Source: RGIG8244 sp045592785 (GTDB taxonomy: Bacteria; Verrucomicrobiota; Lentisphaeria; Victivallales; UBA1829). From it: DNA of 64,000 nt. The position numbers and the translations under genes are program-made. The notes beneath the pieces were generated by a model that saw nothing but the letters and a program-made list of their open reading frames with translations, did not search any database and had not been told where the DNA came from. The stretch spans positions 1-64,000 of the forward strand of contig JAZNVL010000038.1 of NCBI GenBank assembly GCA_045592785.1, written 5' to 3'. Positions 16,739-25,649 of the stretch are shown here, piece by piece; positions within the stretch are counted from its first letter, which is position 1, and every line of letters begins with the position of its first letter.

Positions 16739-18328
16739 TTACTCGCCCAGCGCGTCGCTGATCCGGTCGGAAAGTTCTTCCCATGCACCTTCCAGATCGT
16801 CGATACGCATTTCCAGCTGATCCAGTTCTTCATCCTCTTCGGGCAGGGGGCCTTCCACACTCAACAGAGAGAGTGTATCACTGACATTCCGGTGGAACGC
16901 TGCCAGCGGATGAGCCAGATTCCGGGGTACATCATTCTTGAAATGCTGAAGCAGGCGCAGGGAATAGTCCACCCGCTGTTCGCACAAATCCAGCAGACGT
17001 CTGCGGTAGGGTTCTTTTTCCCCTTCGAATGTGGGGTTGAAGTATTCCGTTGAGATTTCCCAGTCGTCTTCCAGATAATTGAGGAATGCAGCTTCCTGCG
17101 CTTCATCCGCAAAGGTGATCCCCAGCAGAGAATAGATCCGGTCCCGGAAGTCTGCAAAGTTTTCCATCCCGTTGGCGATGGCATCCAGCACGAACGCGTG
17201 GACTTCCACCGGGTCGTACGGTGCGTTCCGTTCGACAAGGATGGCATCCAGGGAGTCCAGCGTGCCGGAGGATGCAGAGAACTGATCCGGTTTGATATCG
17301 GTTTCTGCGGCTTCCACTTTTTCGGCTTCTTTTTCGCCGCAGTGACAGTCGGCATCGTGATGATGATGATGGTGATGTTCCTGCTCAGTGTCGTTATGCG
17401 CCGGTTCCACGGGAGCCATACCCGGTTCCGAAACATCATCGGCGGAAACGAGCGTCCAGTCCGGTCCATCGTGCCGGATCGCGATTTCCAACATGTTGTG
17501 ATGATATTCATCCAGAGAGAAATCGGGAGTGAACCGCAGGTCTTCGTTTTGACGGAATGCTTTGAGGAATGCGAAAGAGATCTGCTGTGGAATATCAATG
17601 GGATCGCGCTTATCATCGCAAACAGCCAGGAGAGCATGTTCCAACTGCTGGATATAACGTTCCCGTTTTTCTTTTCCGGGGGCATCCGCGGCTTTTTCGT
17701 ATGCCAGATCAAACTCTGCATTTTCCCAGTCGATCACGGTCATGATGATGGCATCGCCCTGCTGGAACTGGTGTTCGCGGTAAAATCCGGTCATGTCATA
17801 CGCCGTGATCTCCATCATTTCCCGTTCCACATTCCGTGAGGACCGCAGGATCCGGTAATTGGCATCGGATTCCGCGCAGAGATAATCCAGCAGTCCGGAT
17901 TTCCCCAGGAGAATGGATGCCGGTGCGAGATCGGCGTACCGCATTTTTGTGGAGAGGACTTTACAGGGCTTTCCATCGGCAGTGACGGTATATTCATCGG
18001 GGAAAAGTTCCTGTGAGCAGAACGGTTCGAACCGTGCGCCGGGCAGGAGCAGATTCTGTTCCAGTTCCGCTCTGCCGGGAATGATCCGCAGTTTGGTATT
18101 GCGGAAGAAAGCGGCTTTGGGATATGCCATTTCATCATCCATGAAGAAACGGTCATCACCGGCAAGGATGAGTTCCGCTTCCTTGGCGACACGTTCCTTT
18201 GCATCGGGATCGGCTTTCAGCCGTGCGATGACATTGTTGACATATCCGGCAACGGGGAACGGTTCGGTAAGGAATGAGGGCAGTACTTCTTCGACTGCCC
18301 GCTCGATTTGTGAGGAGGAAATGAACAT
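16739..18328 (-). CDS. acidic hypothetical protein with natural His-run
   Basis: A 529-residue acidic protein that I cannot assign to a family. It starts MFISSSQIERAVEEVLPSF, has no signal peptide and no membrane helix, and appears to have two globular parts joined by a linker. In the linker seven consecutive His (codons 17357-17377) are followed by D-A-D-C-H-C-G, which would bind transition metals. The C-terminal 100 residues are helical and very acidic (LPEEDEELDQLEMRIDDLEGAWEEL), like a coiled coil. It lies 21 bases downstream of truB on the same strand, so it is probably the last gene of the nusA-truB operon. A translation-linked or metal-handling role is possible but unproven. Confidence 0.75.
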   Translation of the reverse strand: MFISSSQIERAVEEVLPSFLTEPFPVAGYVNNVIARLKADPDAKERVAKEAELILAGDDRFFMDDEMAYPKAAFFRNTKLRIIPGRAELEQNLLLPGARFEPFCSQELFPDEYTVTADGKPCKVLSTKMRYADLAPASILLGKSGLLDYLCAESDANYRILRSSRNVEREMMEITAYDMTGFYREHQFQQGDAIIMTVIDWENAEFDLAYEKAADAPGKEKRERYIQQLEHALLAVCDDKRDPIDIPQQISFAFLKAFRQNEDLRFTPDFSLDEYHHNMLEIAIRHDGPDWTLVSADDVSEPGMAPVEPAHNDTEQEHHHHHHHDADCHCGEKEAEKVEAAETDIKPDQFSASSGTLDSLDAILVERNAPYDPVEVHAFVLDAIANGMENFADFRDRIYSLLGITFADEAQEAAFLNYLEDDWEISTEYFNPTFEGEKEPYRRRLLDLCEQRVDYSLRLLQHFKNDVPRNLAHPLAAFHRNVSDTLSLLSVEGPLPEEDEELDQLEMRIDDLEGAWEELSDRISDALGE

Positions 18329-18349
18329 AAGACAACGACTCCTGTAAGG

Positions 18350-19111
18350 TCAGAAAGAAGCAAAACGCTGCATTTTGGAAAGACGGTTGAAAAGGAAATC
18401 ATCCATGTGACGTGCCAGATCTTCCTGGGTCCAGTTTTTGATGTCCTCCACCGAATGGGCATCCGCCAGCGAGAATTCACCGGACCGTTCCCGGTTCAAA
18501 CGGAAAAGCACAGCTCCGCAGCCCAGTTTCCGGCCCACATCACTGCAAAGGGTACGGATATACGTTCCCTTGGAACATTTGACTTCGAAATCGGCTTTGG
18601 GCAGTTCGGCAGCGGTTACTTTGGCATAATGGATCGTGATTTCTTTGGGTTCCCGGTCCACTTCGATCCCCTGACGTGCCAGTTTATAAAGACGTTCCCC
18701 ATCCTTCTTCACAGCGGAGACCATGGGCGGGGTTTGCAGAATATCGCCTTCGAAAGAAGCAAAAGCCTCTTTGAGCATTTCTTCACTGACATGAGACCAG
18801 TCGGCGGTGCGGGTGACTTCGCCATCCATATCCTGGGAATCGGTTTCCGTCCCCAGCAGAATGGTCCCCGTATAGATCTTGTCTTCACCCGAAAACTTCT
18901 GACTGAGTTTGGTGAATTTTCCGAATACGATGACCAGCAATCCGGTGGCGGCGGGGTCAAGGGTCCCGCAATGCCCCACCTTGACGGCATTGAATCTTGC
19001 ACGCATGAAGGAGACGACGTCATGGCTGGTCCATTCTGCCGGTTTATCCACCAGGAGGATGCCGTTTTTTTCGAATTTCGGGAGTCTGTGTTTATTGGGG
19101 TTGTGTCTCAT
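18350..19111 (-). CDS. truB: tRNA pseudouridine-55 synthase
   Basis: A 253-residue enzyme that makes pseudouridine 55 in the T-loop of tRNAs. The catalytic motif VGHCGTLDPAATGLL holds the nucleophile Asp. NGILLVDKPAEWTSHDVV at the N-terminus and SKGTYIRTLCSDVG are also typical. The ATG at 19111 follows AGGA; the longer frame runs through the upstream nrnA gene. It overlaps the end of the DHH phosphoesterase gene by 20 bases. The C-terminal PUA-like domain appears short or absent, as in many shorter bacterial TruB proteins. Confidence 0.95.
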   Translation of the reverse strand: MRHNPNKHRLPKFEKNGILLVDKPAEWTSHDVVSFMRARFNAVKVGHCGTLDPAATGLLVIVFGKFTKLSQKFSGEDKIYTGTILLGTETDSQDMDGEVTRTADWSHVSEEMLKEAFASFEGDILQTPPMVSAVKKDGERLYKLARQGIEVDREPKEITIHYAKVTAAELPKADFEVKCSKGTYIRTLCSDVGRKLGCGAVLFRLNRERSGEFSLADAHSVEDIKNWTQEDLARHMDDFLFNRLSKMQRFASF

Positions 19112-20111
19112 GATTGAATTCCTGTTCGATATGTTTGAGAAGGATCTCTTCGGCATCCTCCACCGATTTCGCAAAAATCGTGCCGCCCGCCGCCATTTCG
19201 TGTCCGCCGCCATTGAGACGGCGTGCCACTCTGCCCACCGAGATCTGCGGATCCTTGGAGCGGAGCGAGATCTTGAAAATGCCGGGGGAGTTTGTCCGTT
19301 TGATCAATGCCGCCACCACCAGACCATCGATCCCCCGCAGGTTTTCAATGAGCTGTTCGGTATTGCGGATGTCAATGGAATACTTTTTCAGCAGTTCCTG
19401 TGTGATGGTGAACCATGCCACTCTGCCATCCAGTGCGGTCCGCAATCCGGAACGGAACAATTCCGCTTCGAACATTGCCATGGGGAATGGCTTGGAGAGG
19501 TAAGCACGATCGATGATCCGGGCATGATCTGCGCCCATTTCGATCAAATCGGCGGCTGCCCGCAACGCGGCAGGTTTCGTATTGGAAAACCGGAAACATC
19601 CGGTATCGGTCGTAAGCCCCAGCAGCAGCGAAGTCGCCGCCCGTTCCGTGATGTTCCATTGTGCCGCCCGGGCGAACTGATACGCAACTTCACAGGCGGA
19701 AGATGCGTTGTGATCCACATAACTCAACGTGCCGAAATGTTCGTTGTCCGGGTGATGATCCAGTGTTACAACGGGGATCGTGATCTCCTCAAAAGAAACG
19801 GGGGCGATCCCCAGACGTTTGACGGTGGAGGCATCCACGTTGAAGATCAGACTGTACCGGCTGTTGACTTCCGACGCGTTGAGGATCTTTTCACATTCAC
19901 CGGAAAGGAAAGATTCATAACAGTCAGGAACCGGATCCTGCAAATACCAGACCGCGCGATACCCGTTGGTGTTCAGCAGTTCCACCATGGCAGTGAAGGA
20001 ACCGACGGCATCGCCATCGGGCCGTTCGTGGGTGATGACCAGGATCTCTTTCTCATTGCTCCGGACCTGTTCCAGTGCGCGGAGGATGTCATGAAAGTTA
20101 TTCGTCTGCAT
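19092..20111 (-). CDS. nrnA: DHH/DHHA1 phosphoesterase, NrnA-like
   Basis: A 339-residue bifunctional oligoribonuclease/pAp-phosphatase-like protein. The N-terminal DHH domain has ITHERPDGDAVGS, FNVDAS, the TLDHHPDN signature and TTDTGCFRFS. The C-terminal DHHA1 domain ends in GRVARRLNGGGHEMAAGG. Known relatives degrade nanoRNAs of 2-5 nt and 3'-phosphoadenosine 5'-phosphate using Mn2+. The start at 20111 lies inside the end of rbfA (14-base overlap), and the gene overlaps truB downstream. The order rbfA-nrnA-truB is common in many bacteria and supports the call. Confidence 0.93.
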   Translation of the reverse strand: MQTNNFHDILRALEQVRSNEKEILVITHERPDGDAVGSFTAMVELLNTNGYRAVWYLQDPVPDCYESFLSGECEKILNASEVNSRYSLIFNVDASTVKRLGIAPVSFEEITIPVVTLDHHPDNEHFGTLSYVDHNASSACEVAYQFARAAQWNITERAATSLLLGLTTDTGCFRFSNTKPAALRAAADLIEMGADHARIIDRAYLSKPFPMAMFEAELFRSGLRTALDGRVAWFTITQELLKKYSIDIRNTEQLIENLRGIDGLVVAALIKRTNSPGIFKISLRSKDPQISVGRVARRLNGGGHEMAAGGTIFAKSVEDAEEILLKHIEQEFNHETQPQ

Positions 20112-20487
20112 TATGTTCCTGCTCCTCAAGTTTCCGGATAAGAGCAAGGACGCGGTCGCCCTCGGCGATATTGCGGTCCGGACGGAAATGCAGGACGGGA
20201 GTATATTTCAGCACGACGACGCGCGAGACGTCTTCCTGGATCTCGTTTCTTCTGCGGATCAAAGTACGCATCAGGTTTTCCGAGAGTTCCGCACCGAGAC
20301 AGCTGATATAGACATCGGCAGACTTCAAACCGGGGGAACATTCCACTTTTGTGACGGAAAGGATCGTACCTTTTTCGTTGATTCCGTGGAGTTCGATCCA
20401 GGATGCGATCTCCCGCTTCAACAGTTCATTGACGCGGGAAACGCGGTCCACAGGGCCTTTTTCCTGATGCCGGGAAGATTTACGCAT
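20098..20487 (-). CDS. rbfA: 30S ribosome-binding factor A
   Basis: A 129-residue KH-type protein that assists maturation of the 16S rRNA 5' end, important in cold adaptation. Family features: RVNELLKREIASWI at the N-terminus, LSVTKVECSPGLKSADVYIS, and LKYTPVLHFRPDRNIAEGDRV near the C-terminus. It lies 13 bases after infB with a strong ribosome site (GAGGAGGATCC), and its end overlaps nrnA. Confidence 0.94.
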   Translation of the reverse strand: MRKSSRHQEKGPVDRVSRVNELLKREIASWIELHGINEKGTILSVTKVECSPGLKSADVYISCLGAELSENLMRTLIRRRNEIQEDVSRVVVLKYTPVLHFRPDRNIAEGDRVLALIRKLEEQEHNADE

Positions 20488-20500
20488 AAAAGGATCCTCC

Positions 20501-22684
20501 TCAACTGAGGGTGGCTTTTTTCAATTCGATTTCGTACAGCTGGATCATATCGCCTTCGGTGAAGTCCATGAAGTTATCCAGTTTGATACCACATTCCAAA
20601 CCGGCGTGTACTTCTTTGACGTCATCCTGGAACCGGCGGAGAGAACGGACTTCCCCATTGAAGATCAGTTCGTTTCCGCGGAACACACGGGCTTTCGCAC
20701 CCACTTTGGCAATGCCTTTTTCCACCATACAACCGCAGATCTTCGGCCCTTTGGAGAGATGAAAGATCTTCAGGATCTTCACGGTACCCAGATCTTTTTC
20801 GCGTTTTTCCGGCGCAAGACGTCCGGTGAGCGCATCCTCGATATCTTCCAGAAGTTCGTAAATGATGGAGTACAGACGGATTTCCACCTTTTCCTTTTTC
20901 GCCAGATCATTGACCCCGGGATTCACGCGGACGTGGAACCCGATCACGATGGCACCTGCGGATGCGGCAAGCAGGACGTCGTTTTCCGAAATCGCACCGA
21001 CACCGGCGTGAAGGACATCCACGCTGATTTTTTCGGAGGGCAGTTTCTTCAGCGATTCCACAATGGCATCGGCAGAACCGCGCACGTCGGCTTTCACCAC
21101 CACTTTCAGATTGTTCCGTTCGCCGGTATCCATCTGGGAGAACAGGTCTTCCAGAGACGTGCCGGGCAGACGGCTGGAAAGCGTTTCTTCCCGGTTGTCC
21201 ACGGAACGCTGTTCCGCCAGTTCTTTTGCTTCATTGAGCGTGGCGCAAACAGCCATCCTGGTCCCGGCTTCCGGTACACCGGAAAGTCCGACGACTTTGA
21301 CGGGGACTGCGGGTGCAGCCTGGGGGATCCGTTTGCCGCGGAAGTCGATGAGGGAACGGACTTTGCCATAATATTCGCCGCAGATGACCGCATCGCCGAC
21401 GCGGAGCGTTCCGTTGCGGACGACCACGCTGGCAGTGGGGCCGAATCCCTGTTCCAGTTCGGATTCCAGCACATACGCCAGGGCAGGGCGCTTCGGGTTC
21501 GCTTTGAGTTCCAGCATTTCCGCTTCCAAGAGAATTCGTTCCAGCAGATCATCGATCCCTTCGCCGGTACGGGCAGAGACGCGGATCGCCGCAACTTCAC
21601 CGCCCCAGTCTTCACTCATAAGGTTGTTCTGCTGCATGTGAAGAAGGACTTTATCCGGGTTTGCACCGGGCAGGTCCATCTTGTTGATGGCAACGATGAT
21701 CGGCACACCTGCCGCTTTCGCATGGTTCATGGCTTCCACAGTCTGGGGCATGAACCCGTCGTCTGCGGCAACGACCAGCACAACGATATCGGTCACATTA
21801 GCACCGCGGGCACGCATCTGTGTGAATGCTTCGTGTCCGGGGGTATCCACAAAGGTGATGGTCTTGCCGTTGATATTGACAACGGAAGCCCCGATATGCT
21901 GGGTGATCCCGCCGGCTTCGCCAGCTGCCACCCGGGTCTTGCGGATGGTATCCTGCAGAGACGTCTTACCATGGTCCACATGTCCCATGAAGGTGACGAT
22001 GGGAGATCTTGTGCAGATATCCGCGGGTGCATCATCATATTCTTTATCTTCGGGTGCGATATTTTCATCACCGTCTTCGTCTTTTCCGGATTTTTTGCCG
22101 CCTTCATCCAGGATGAGAGTGATCCCTTCCTGTTCTGCCACTTTTTTCGCGACTTCAAAGTCCACCGTCTGATTGATGCTTGCCAATACGTTCATCATCA
22201 TGAGAGCGGTGATGACTTCATTGGGTTTTTTGCCCAATGCTTCGGCAAGGTTCTTCACGATCAACGGGGTTTTGACCGAGACTTCCCGGGGGGCGTCATC
22301 CGCAACCGAGGCGGAAACGTTATTCCGTTCGGCATTGCCGCTGTTCTTGTTCTTGCCGCGATTGCGTTCTCTGAACCGTTCATTGTCTTCGTCGCGCTTT
22401 TTGCCTTTTGCGGCGCCGGAGGAGGACTTGATTTTTTCCTTTCCGCCGGTTTCTTCCAAATCGTCATAATCATCGGCGATGGAGCGGGATTCTTCTTTCG
22501 GTTTGACCTTTCCGGTCAGTTCATCGAAATATGCAGCGATGAGTTCCAAATCTTCGGGGGGAATGTTGCTCGTTGCAGTCCGGATCAATGTAAACCCCTG
22601 GGCAGCCAGTTCCTTCAACACTTCTTTTGACGTCATGCCGTAAAGATCGGCAAACGCCTTGACATTCATTTTCTTCTTTTCCAT
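20501..22684 (-). CDS. infB: translation initiation factor IF-2
   Basis: A 727-residue GTPase that places initiator tRNA on the 30S subunit. It starts with an IF2N domain (VKAFADLYGMTSKEVLKEL), then a charged Lys/Glu/Arg-rich linker, and a second IF2N-like segment (LIVKNLAEALGKKPNEVITAL). The G domain has GHVDHGKT (G1), VDTPGHEAF (G3), NKMD (G4) and SARTGEG. Domains II-IV follow to the C-terminus (ICGCMVEKG...LRRFQDDVKEV). It is shorter than the E. coli long form but near the Bacillus length. It sits between nusA and rbfA in the standard operon order. Confidence 0.97.
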   Translation of the reverse strand: MEKKKMNVKAFADLYGMTSKEVLKELAAQGFTLIRTATSNIPPEDLELIAAYFDELTGKVKPKEESRSIADDYDDLEETGGKEKIKSSSGAAKGKKRDEDNERFRERNRGKNKNSGNAERNNVSASVADDAPREVSVKTPLIVKNLAEALGKKPNEVITALMMMNVLASINQTVDFEVAKKVAEQEGITLILDEGGKKSGKDEDGDENIAPEDKEYDDAPADICTRSPIVTFMGHVDHGKTSLQDTIRKTRVAAGEAGGITQHIGASVVNINGKTITFVDTPGHEAFTQMRARGANVTDIVVLVVAADDGFMPQTVEAMNHAKAAGVPIIVAINKMDLPGANPDKVLLHMQQNNLMSEDWGGEVAAIRVSARTGEGIDDLLERILLEAEMLELKANPKRPALAYVLESELEQGFGPTASVVVRNGTLRVGDAVICGEYYGKVRSLIDFRGKRIPQAAPAVPVKVVGLSGVPEAGTRMAVCATLNEAKELAEQRSVDNREETLSSRLPGTSLEDLFSQMDTGERNNLKVVVKADVRGSADAIVESLKKLPSEKISVDVLHAGVGAISENDVLLAASAGAIVIGFHVRVNPGVNDLAKKEKVEIRLYSIIYELLEDIEDALTGRLAPEKREKDLGTVKILKIFHLSKGPKICGCMVEKGIAKVGAKARVFRGNELIFNGEVRSLRRFQDDVKEVHAGLECGIKLDNFMDFTEGDMIQLYEIELKKATLS

Positions 22685-22735
22685 AATCTTGTATTACCTC
22701 CGGGGGGTTATTGCACACATCCGGGACAGCCGATC

Positions 22736-23974
22736 TTACGCGTTCCGGGCGTCCTCGATGGCATCCAGGGTATCGTCAGAAAGTTCTTTGATGGCATTCA
22801 GATCTTCGATGTCGGCATTCATGACGTCATCCATGGTAAGATAACCGTTATCCACCAGAACAGCGGCCTGTTCATCGTCGATTTTCAATGCAGCGGAAAG
22901 AGTCAGGATCGCGGCCTTTTTCTGTTTTTCGAACACTTCTTTTTCATCCTGCGGGGTATCCGTCACGATGCTGATCGTCCAACCGATGAGCTTCTGTGCC
23001 AGACGCACGTTCTGCGCTTTTTTGCCGAATGCCAGACGGGAGTTTTCTTCATCCACATACACCGTGTACCGTTTGTGAACGCGGTCTTCCTCCATGCGGA
23101 GGATCTTCGCCGGCCGCATGGCGTTTACCAGATAAGTATGCGGGTTCTCATCATAAGCGATGACATCCACCCGTTCTCCCAGTTCGTCGGTGATGTTCCG
23201 GACACGGAGACCGCGGAGTCCGATACATGCGCTTACAGCATCCACTCTGGGATCTGAACTGTATACAGCGATTTTAGTACGAACGCCGGCTTCGCGTGCG
23301 ATCCCTCTGATTTCCACGATGCCGTCATGGATTTCGGAAACTTCGCGTTCGAACAGTTTCTGAACGAACTTGGGAGACTTGCGGGACAGGACCAGGCTTG
23401 CGCCTTTCTTTTCTTCATTGAGTTTCAGCAGAAGCGCATTCACATGGTCACCGGTATGATAATTTTCACCGGGGATCTTTTCATCGGCGGAAAGAACCCC
23501 GTCTGTTTTGGGGAAGTCCACGATGATATCGCCGTTTTCATTGCGGCGGCGGACGGTCCCGCTGACGATTTCGCCGACCAGGTCGGTGAATTCGTTCCGT
23601 GCCTGTGCGCGTTCGGCATCCCGGAGTTGTTGTGCGATGGCATCTTTCGCTGCTCTGGCAGAGATACGGCCGAAATCGCTGGGTGTTACTTCCCATTCCA
23701 CGATATCGCCGACCTGCACGTTCGGCATTTTGACTTTGGCGTCGCTGTAAGAGATCTGGTCTTTATCAGCGATCCCATCCACGACCAAGAGTTTTGCCCA
23801 TGCCTGAATAGCTCCGGTTTTGCGGTCCATGCGCACCGTCAGATCATTTGCCTTGTGAATCCCGGAACGTGCAGCTGCAAGAATCGCTTCTTCCACTGCC
23901 TTCATCAGCTGTTCTTTGCTGATTCCGCGTTCCTGTTCAATGCTTTCCAATATCGCGACCAATCCACTACTCAT
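22736..23974 (-). CDS. nusA: transcription termination/antitermination factor NusA
   Basis: A 412-residue RNA polymerase-binding factor. The N-terminal domain (ISKEQLMKAVEEAILAAARS) is followed by an S1 domain (VGEIVSGTVRRRNENGDIIVDF) and two KH domains (VYSSDPRVDAVSACIGLRG with RVRNITDELGERVDV; GWTISIVTD). A short C-terminal helix-hairpin-helix segment (AAVLVDNGYLTMDDVMNADIEDL) closes it. The ATG at 23974 has GGAG 8 bases upstream. It heads the infB-rbfA-nrnA-truB operon. rimP, usually just upstream of nusA, is absent here. The promoter at 24119-24146 gives a leader of about 140 bases. Confidence 0.96.
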   Translation of the reverse strand: MSSGLVAILESIEQERGISKEQLMKAVEEAILAAARSGIHKANDLTVRMDRKTGAIQAWAKLLVVDGIADKDQISYSDAKVKMPNVQVGDIVEWEVTPSDFGRISARAAKDAIAQQLRDAERAQARNEFTDLVGEIVSGTVRRRNENGDIIVDFPKTDGVLSADEKIPGENYHTGDHVNALLLKLNEEKKGASLVLSRKSPKFVQKLFEREVSEIHDGIVEIRGIAREAGVRTKIAVYSSDPRVDAVSACIGLRGLRVRNITDELGERVDVIAYDENPHTYLVNAMRPAKILRMEEDRVHKRYTVYVDEENSRLAFGKKAQNVRLAQKLIGWTISIVTDTPQDEKEVFEKQKKAAILTLSAALKIDDEQAAVLVDNGYLTMDDVMNADIEDLNAIKELSDDTLDAIEDARNA

Positions 23975-24118
23975 GTTGCACACTCCGCCGTTCCCGGATA
24001 CCTGACATCCGCTGTTCTCTATAAACACAAAAACATGCCGTAATGATACGAAAAAACAGACGTGGCAGCGTGAACTGTCCGCCTATTTTCTGTCATCTTA
24101 CAGCCTGACAATTACCAT

Positions 24119-24146
24119 AACATACAACATTCCACGGAAATTTCAA
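24119..24146 (-). promoter_or_regulatory. promoter of the nusA-infB operon
   Basis: On the minus strand TTGAAA (24141-24146), 16 bases, TATGTT (24119-24124). It implies a leader of roughly 140 bases before nusA; no riboswitch or clear hairpin was recognised in it. The stretch 23975-24270 between the divergent genes holds this and the sigma-factor promoter. Confidence 0.55.
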
Positions 24147-24207
24147 CCGAAAAGATCATTTTTTTTCAAGTTTTTTCTTATATATTGCACTTTCCGCATT
24201 TTTTTAC

Positions 24208-24236
24208 TTGACTTTTTTATCATGATGCGATAGATT
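24208..24236 (+). promoter_or_regulatory. promoter of the sigma factor gene
   Basis: TTGACT at 24208-24213, 17-base spacer, TAGATT at 24231-24236, 35 bases before the GTG start at 24271. Confidence 0.7.
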
Positions 24237-24270
24237 ACATCAGTTTTAATCGCAAAACAAGGATCAAGCC

Positions 24271-25599
24271 GTGGCTGATAATTCCAACGAAACGACCAAA
24301 ACTGAAACACCAGGCAGTAAATCTTATCCGGATTCGGAGTCTCTGCTGATCTATTACAAACAGCTCGCTGACAGTGAACCGTTGTCTGCCGCTGATGAAT
24401 CGGCTTTATGGCAGAAACTGCATATCCACAACGAAGCGATCCGGATGATCTTCGGTCGTTTCGCTTATATTATGGCAGAGCATATCCGGATCTTCCGCAA
24501 TGTGGCTCCCGAAGATGTTACAGAACATTTCAATCTCGGAAGAAGCAGTAACGGACAATATCCCATCGCCGAACTCTCCGCCCATACCCGGGCAATGGAA
24601 GAACTCACCGGAAAACTCGAAGCCGCGTTCCGGAAGAAAAATACCCGGTCCCTGCGGAAATTGCGGCAGGATGCCGCCGCACTGTTGGCCCGGTTCCCCG
24701 CCCATGTCAACAAGCTTTACGAATGGCAGAGTGTGGCAAATGCGTTCCGCAACCGGTTGAATGCCGCAGAGACCACACAGGAGGAACGGGATGTTATCTG
24801 TCAATCGCTTCTCCTTGATGAAACCGAATTTCTTGCCTCCATGGAAGAATTGGATCAGGCGTTTCAGAATATGGATGAAGTAAGACAGCAGATCCTGACA
24901 GCCAATCTCCGGCTCGTTGTCAGTATCGTGCAGCATTTCCGGTGCAATAACATACAGACAGGGGACCTGATCCAGGAAGGAAATCTGGGGCTGATACACG
25001 CAATGGAACGGTTCGATTATACTTTGGGACACCGTTTCGCCACTTATGCAACATGGTGGATTAAACGCAGTATCACCAATGCCATCGCCGCTCAATCCCG
25101 GATCATTCGTCTGCCCGCTCACATGCTCAGCGCGATTTCCCGCATCAATCGGGCTGAACGCAATTTCATTCAGGATCACGGGCGGATACCTGAAGTCGAA
25201 GAACTTGCCGCCGTCCTCGAAATGCCCAGAGAACGGGTCAACGCCATCCGGAAAATGGCGGCGCAGGCGATCTCCATCCATGCCCCCGTTTCCCATGATC
25301 TGGATGCTCCCGAGATCGAACAGTTCCTCTGCGATGAAAATGATGATGGCCCCGTGCGGCAGTTGGCGTTCCGTTTCCTGAAAGACCGGCTGGGACAGGC
25401 GTTGGAGCATCTGACGGAACGGGAACGTCAGATCATCAAGTTGCGGTTCGGACTTTCCGGCAACCGGGCATTGAGTCTCAACGAACTCAGTGAAGTCTTC
25501 GGCTTGACCCGGGAACGTGTCCGGCAGCTGGAAATGCGTGCATTGCGTAAACTGCGTGACCCGAAGATGTCCGATTATTTTCAGGATTATTTCCTGTGA
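24271..25599 (+). CDS. sigma-70 family RNA polymerase sigma factor, group 2-like
   Basis: A 442-residue sigma factor beginning with GTG after AAGGATC. Region 1.2 (DSESLLIYYKQLADSEPLSA), a large non-conserved segment (about 90-190), region 2 (ANLRLVVSIVQHF, GDLIQEGNLGLIHAMERFDY, RFATYATWWIKRSIT), region 3 (IPEVEELAAVLEMPRERV) and region 4.2 (LTRERVRQLEMRALRKLR) are all visible. There is no long acidic region 1.1. In region 2.4 the RpoD residues that read the -10 (Gln437 in WIRQAITR) are replaced (WIKRSITN), so promoter choice may differ from the primary sigma. I favour a stress or secondary factor; a primary RpoD role cannot be excluded. Its gene stands alone and is divergent from nusA. Confidence 0.9.
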   Translation: MADNSNETTKTETPGSKSYPDSESLLIYYKQLADSEPLSAADESALWQKLHIHNEAIRMIFGRFAYIMAEHIRIFRNVAPEDVTEHFNLGRSSNGQYPIAELSAHTRAMEELTGKLEAAFRKKNTRSLRKLRQDAAALLARFPAHVNKLYEWQSVANAFRNRLNAAETTQEERDVICQSLLLDETEFLASMEELDQAFQNMDEVRQQILTANLRLVVSIVQHFRCNNIQTGDLIQEGNLGLIHAMERFDYTLGHRFATYATWWIKRSITNAIAAQSRIIRLPAHMLSAISRINRAERNFIQDHGRIPEVEELAAVLEMPRERVNAIRKMAAQAISIHAPVSHDLDAPEIEQFLCDENDDGPVRQLAFRFLKDRLGQALEHLTERERQIIKLRFGLSGNRALSLNELSEVFGLTRERVRQLEMRALRKLRDPKMSDYFQDYFL

Positions 25600-25649
25600 T
25601 ATATTTTTTATAAATCAGTGCCATCGTTAGCAGAAAGGAATATAACGTC

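Noticed and set aside
20606..22630. Long plus-strand open frame of 674 codons opposite infB
   Set aside because: Antisense shadow of infB; no RBS or family motif and biased composition.
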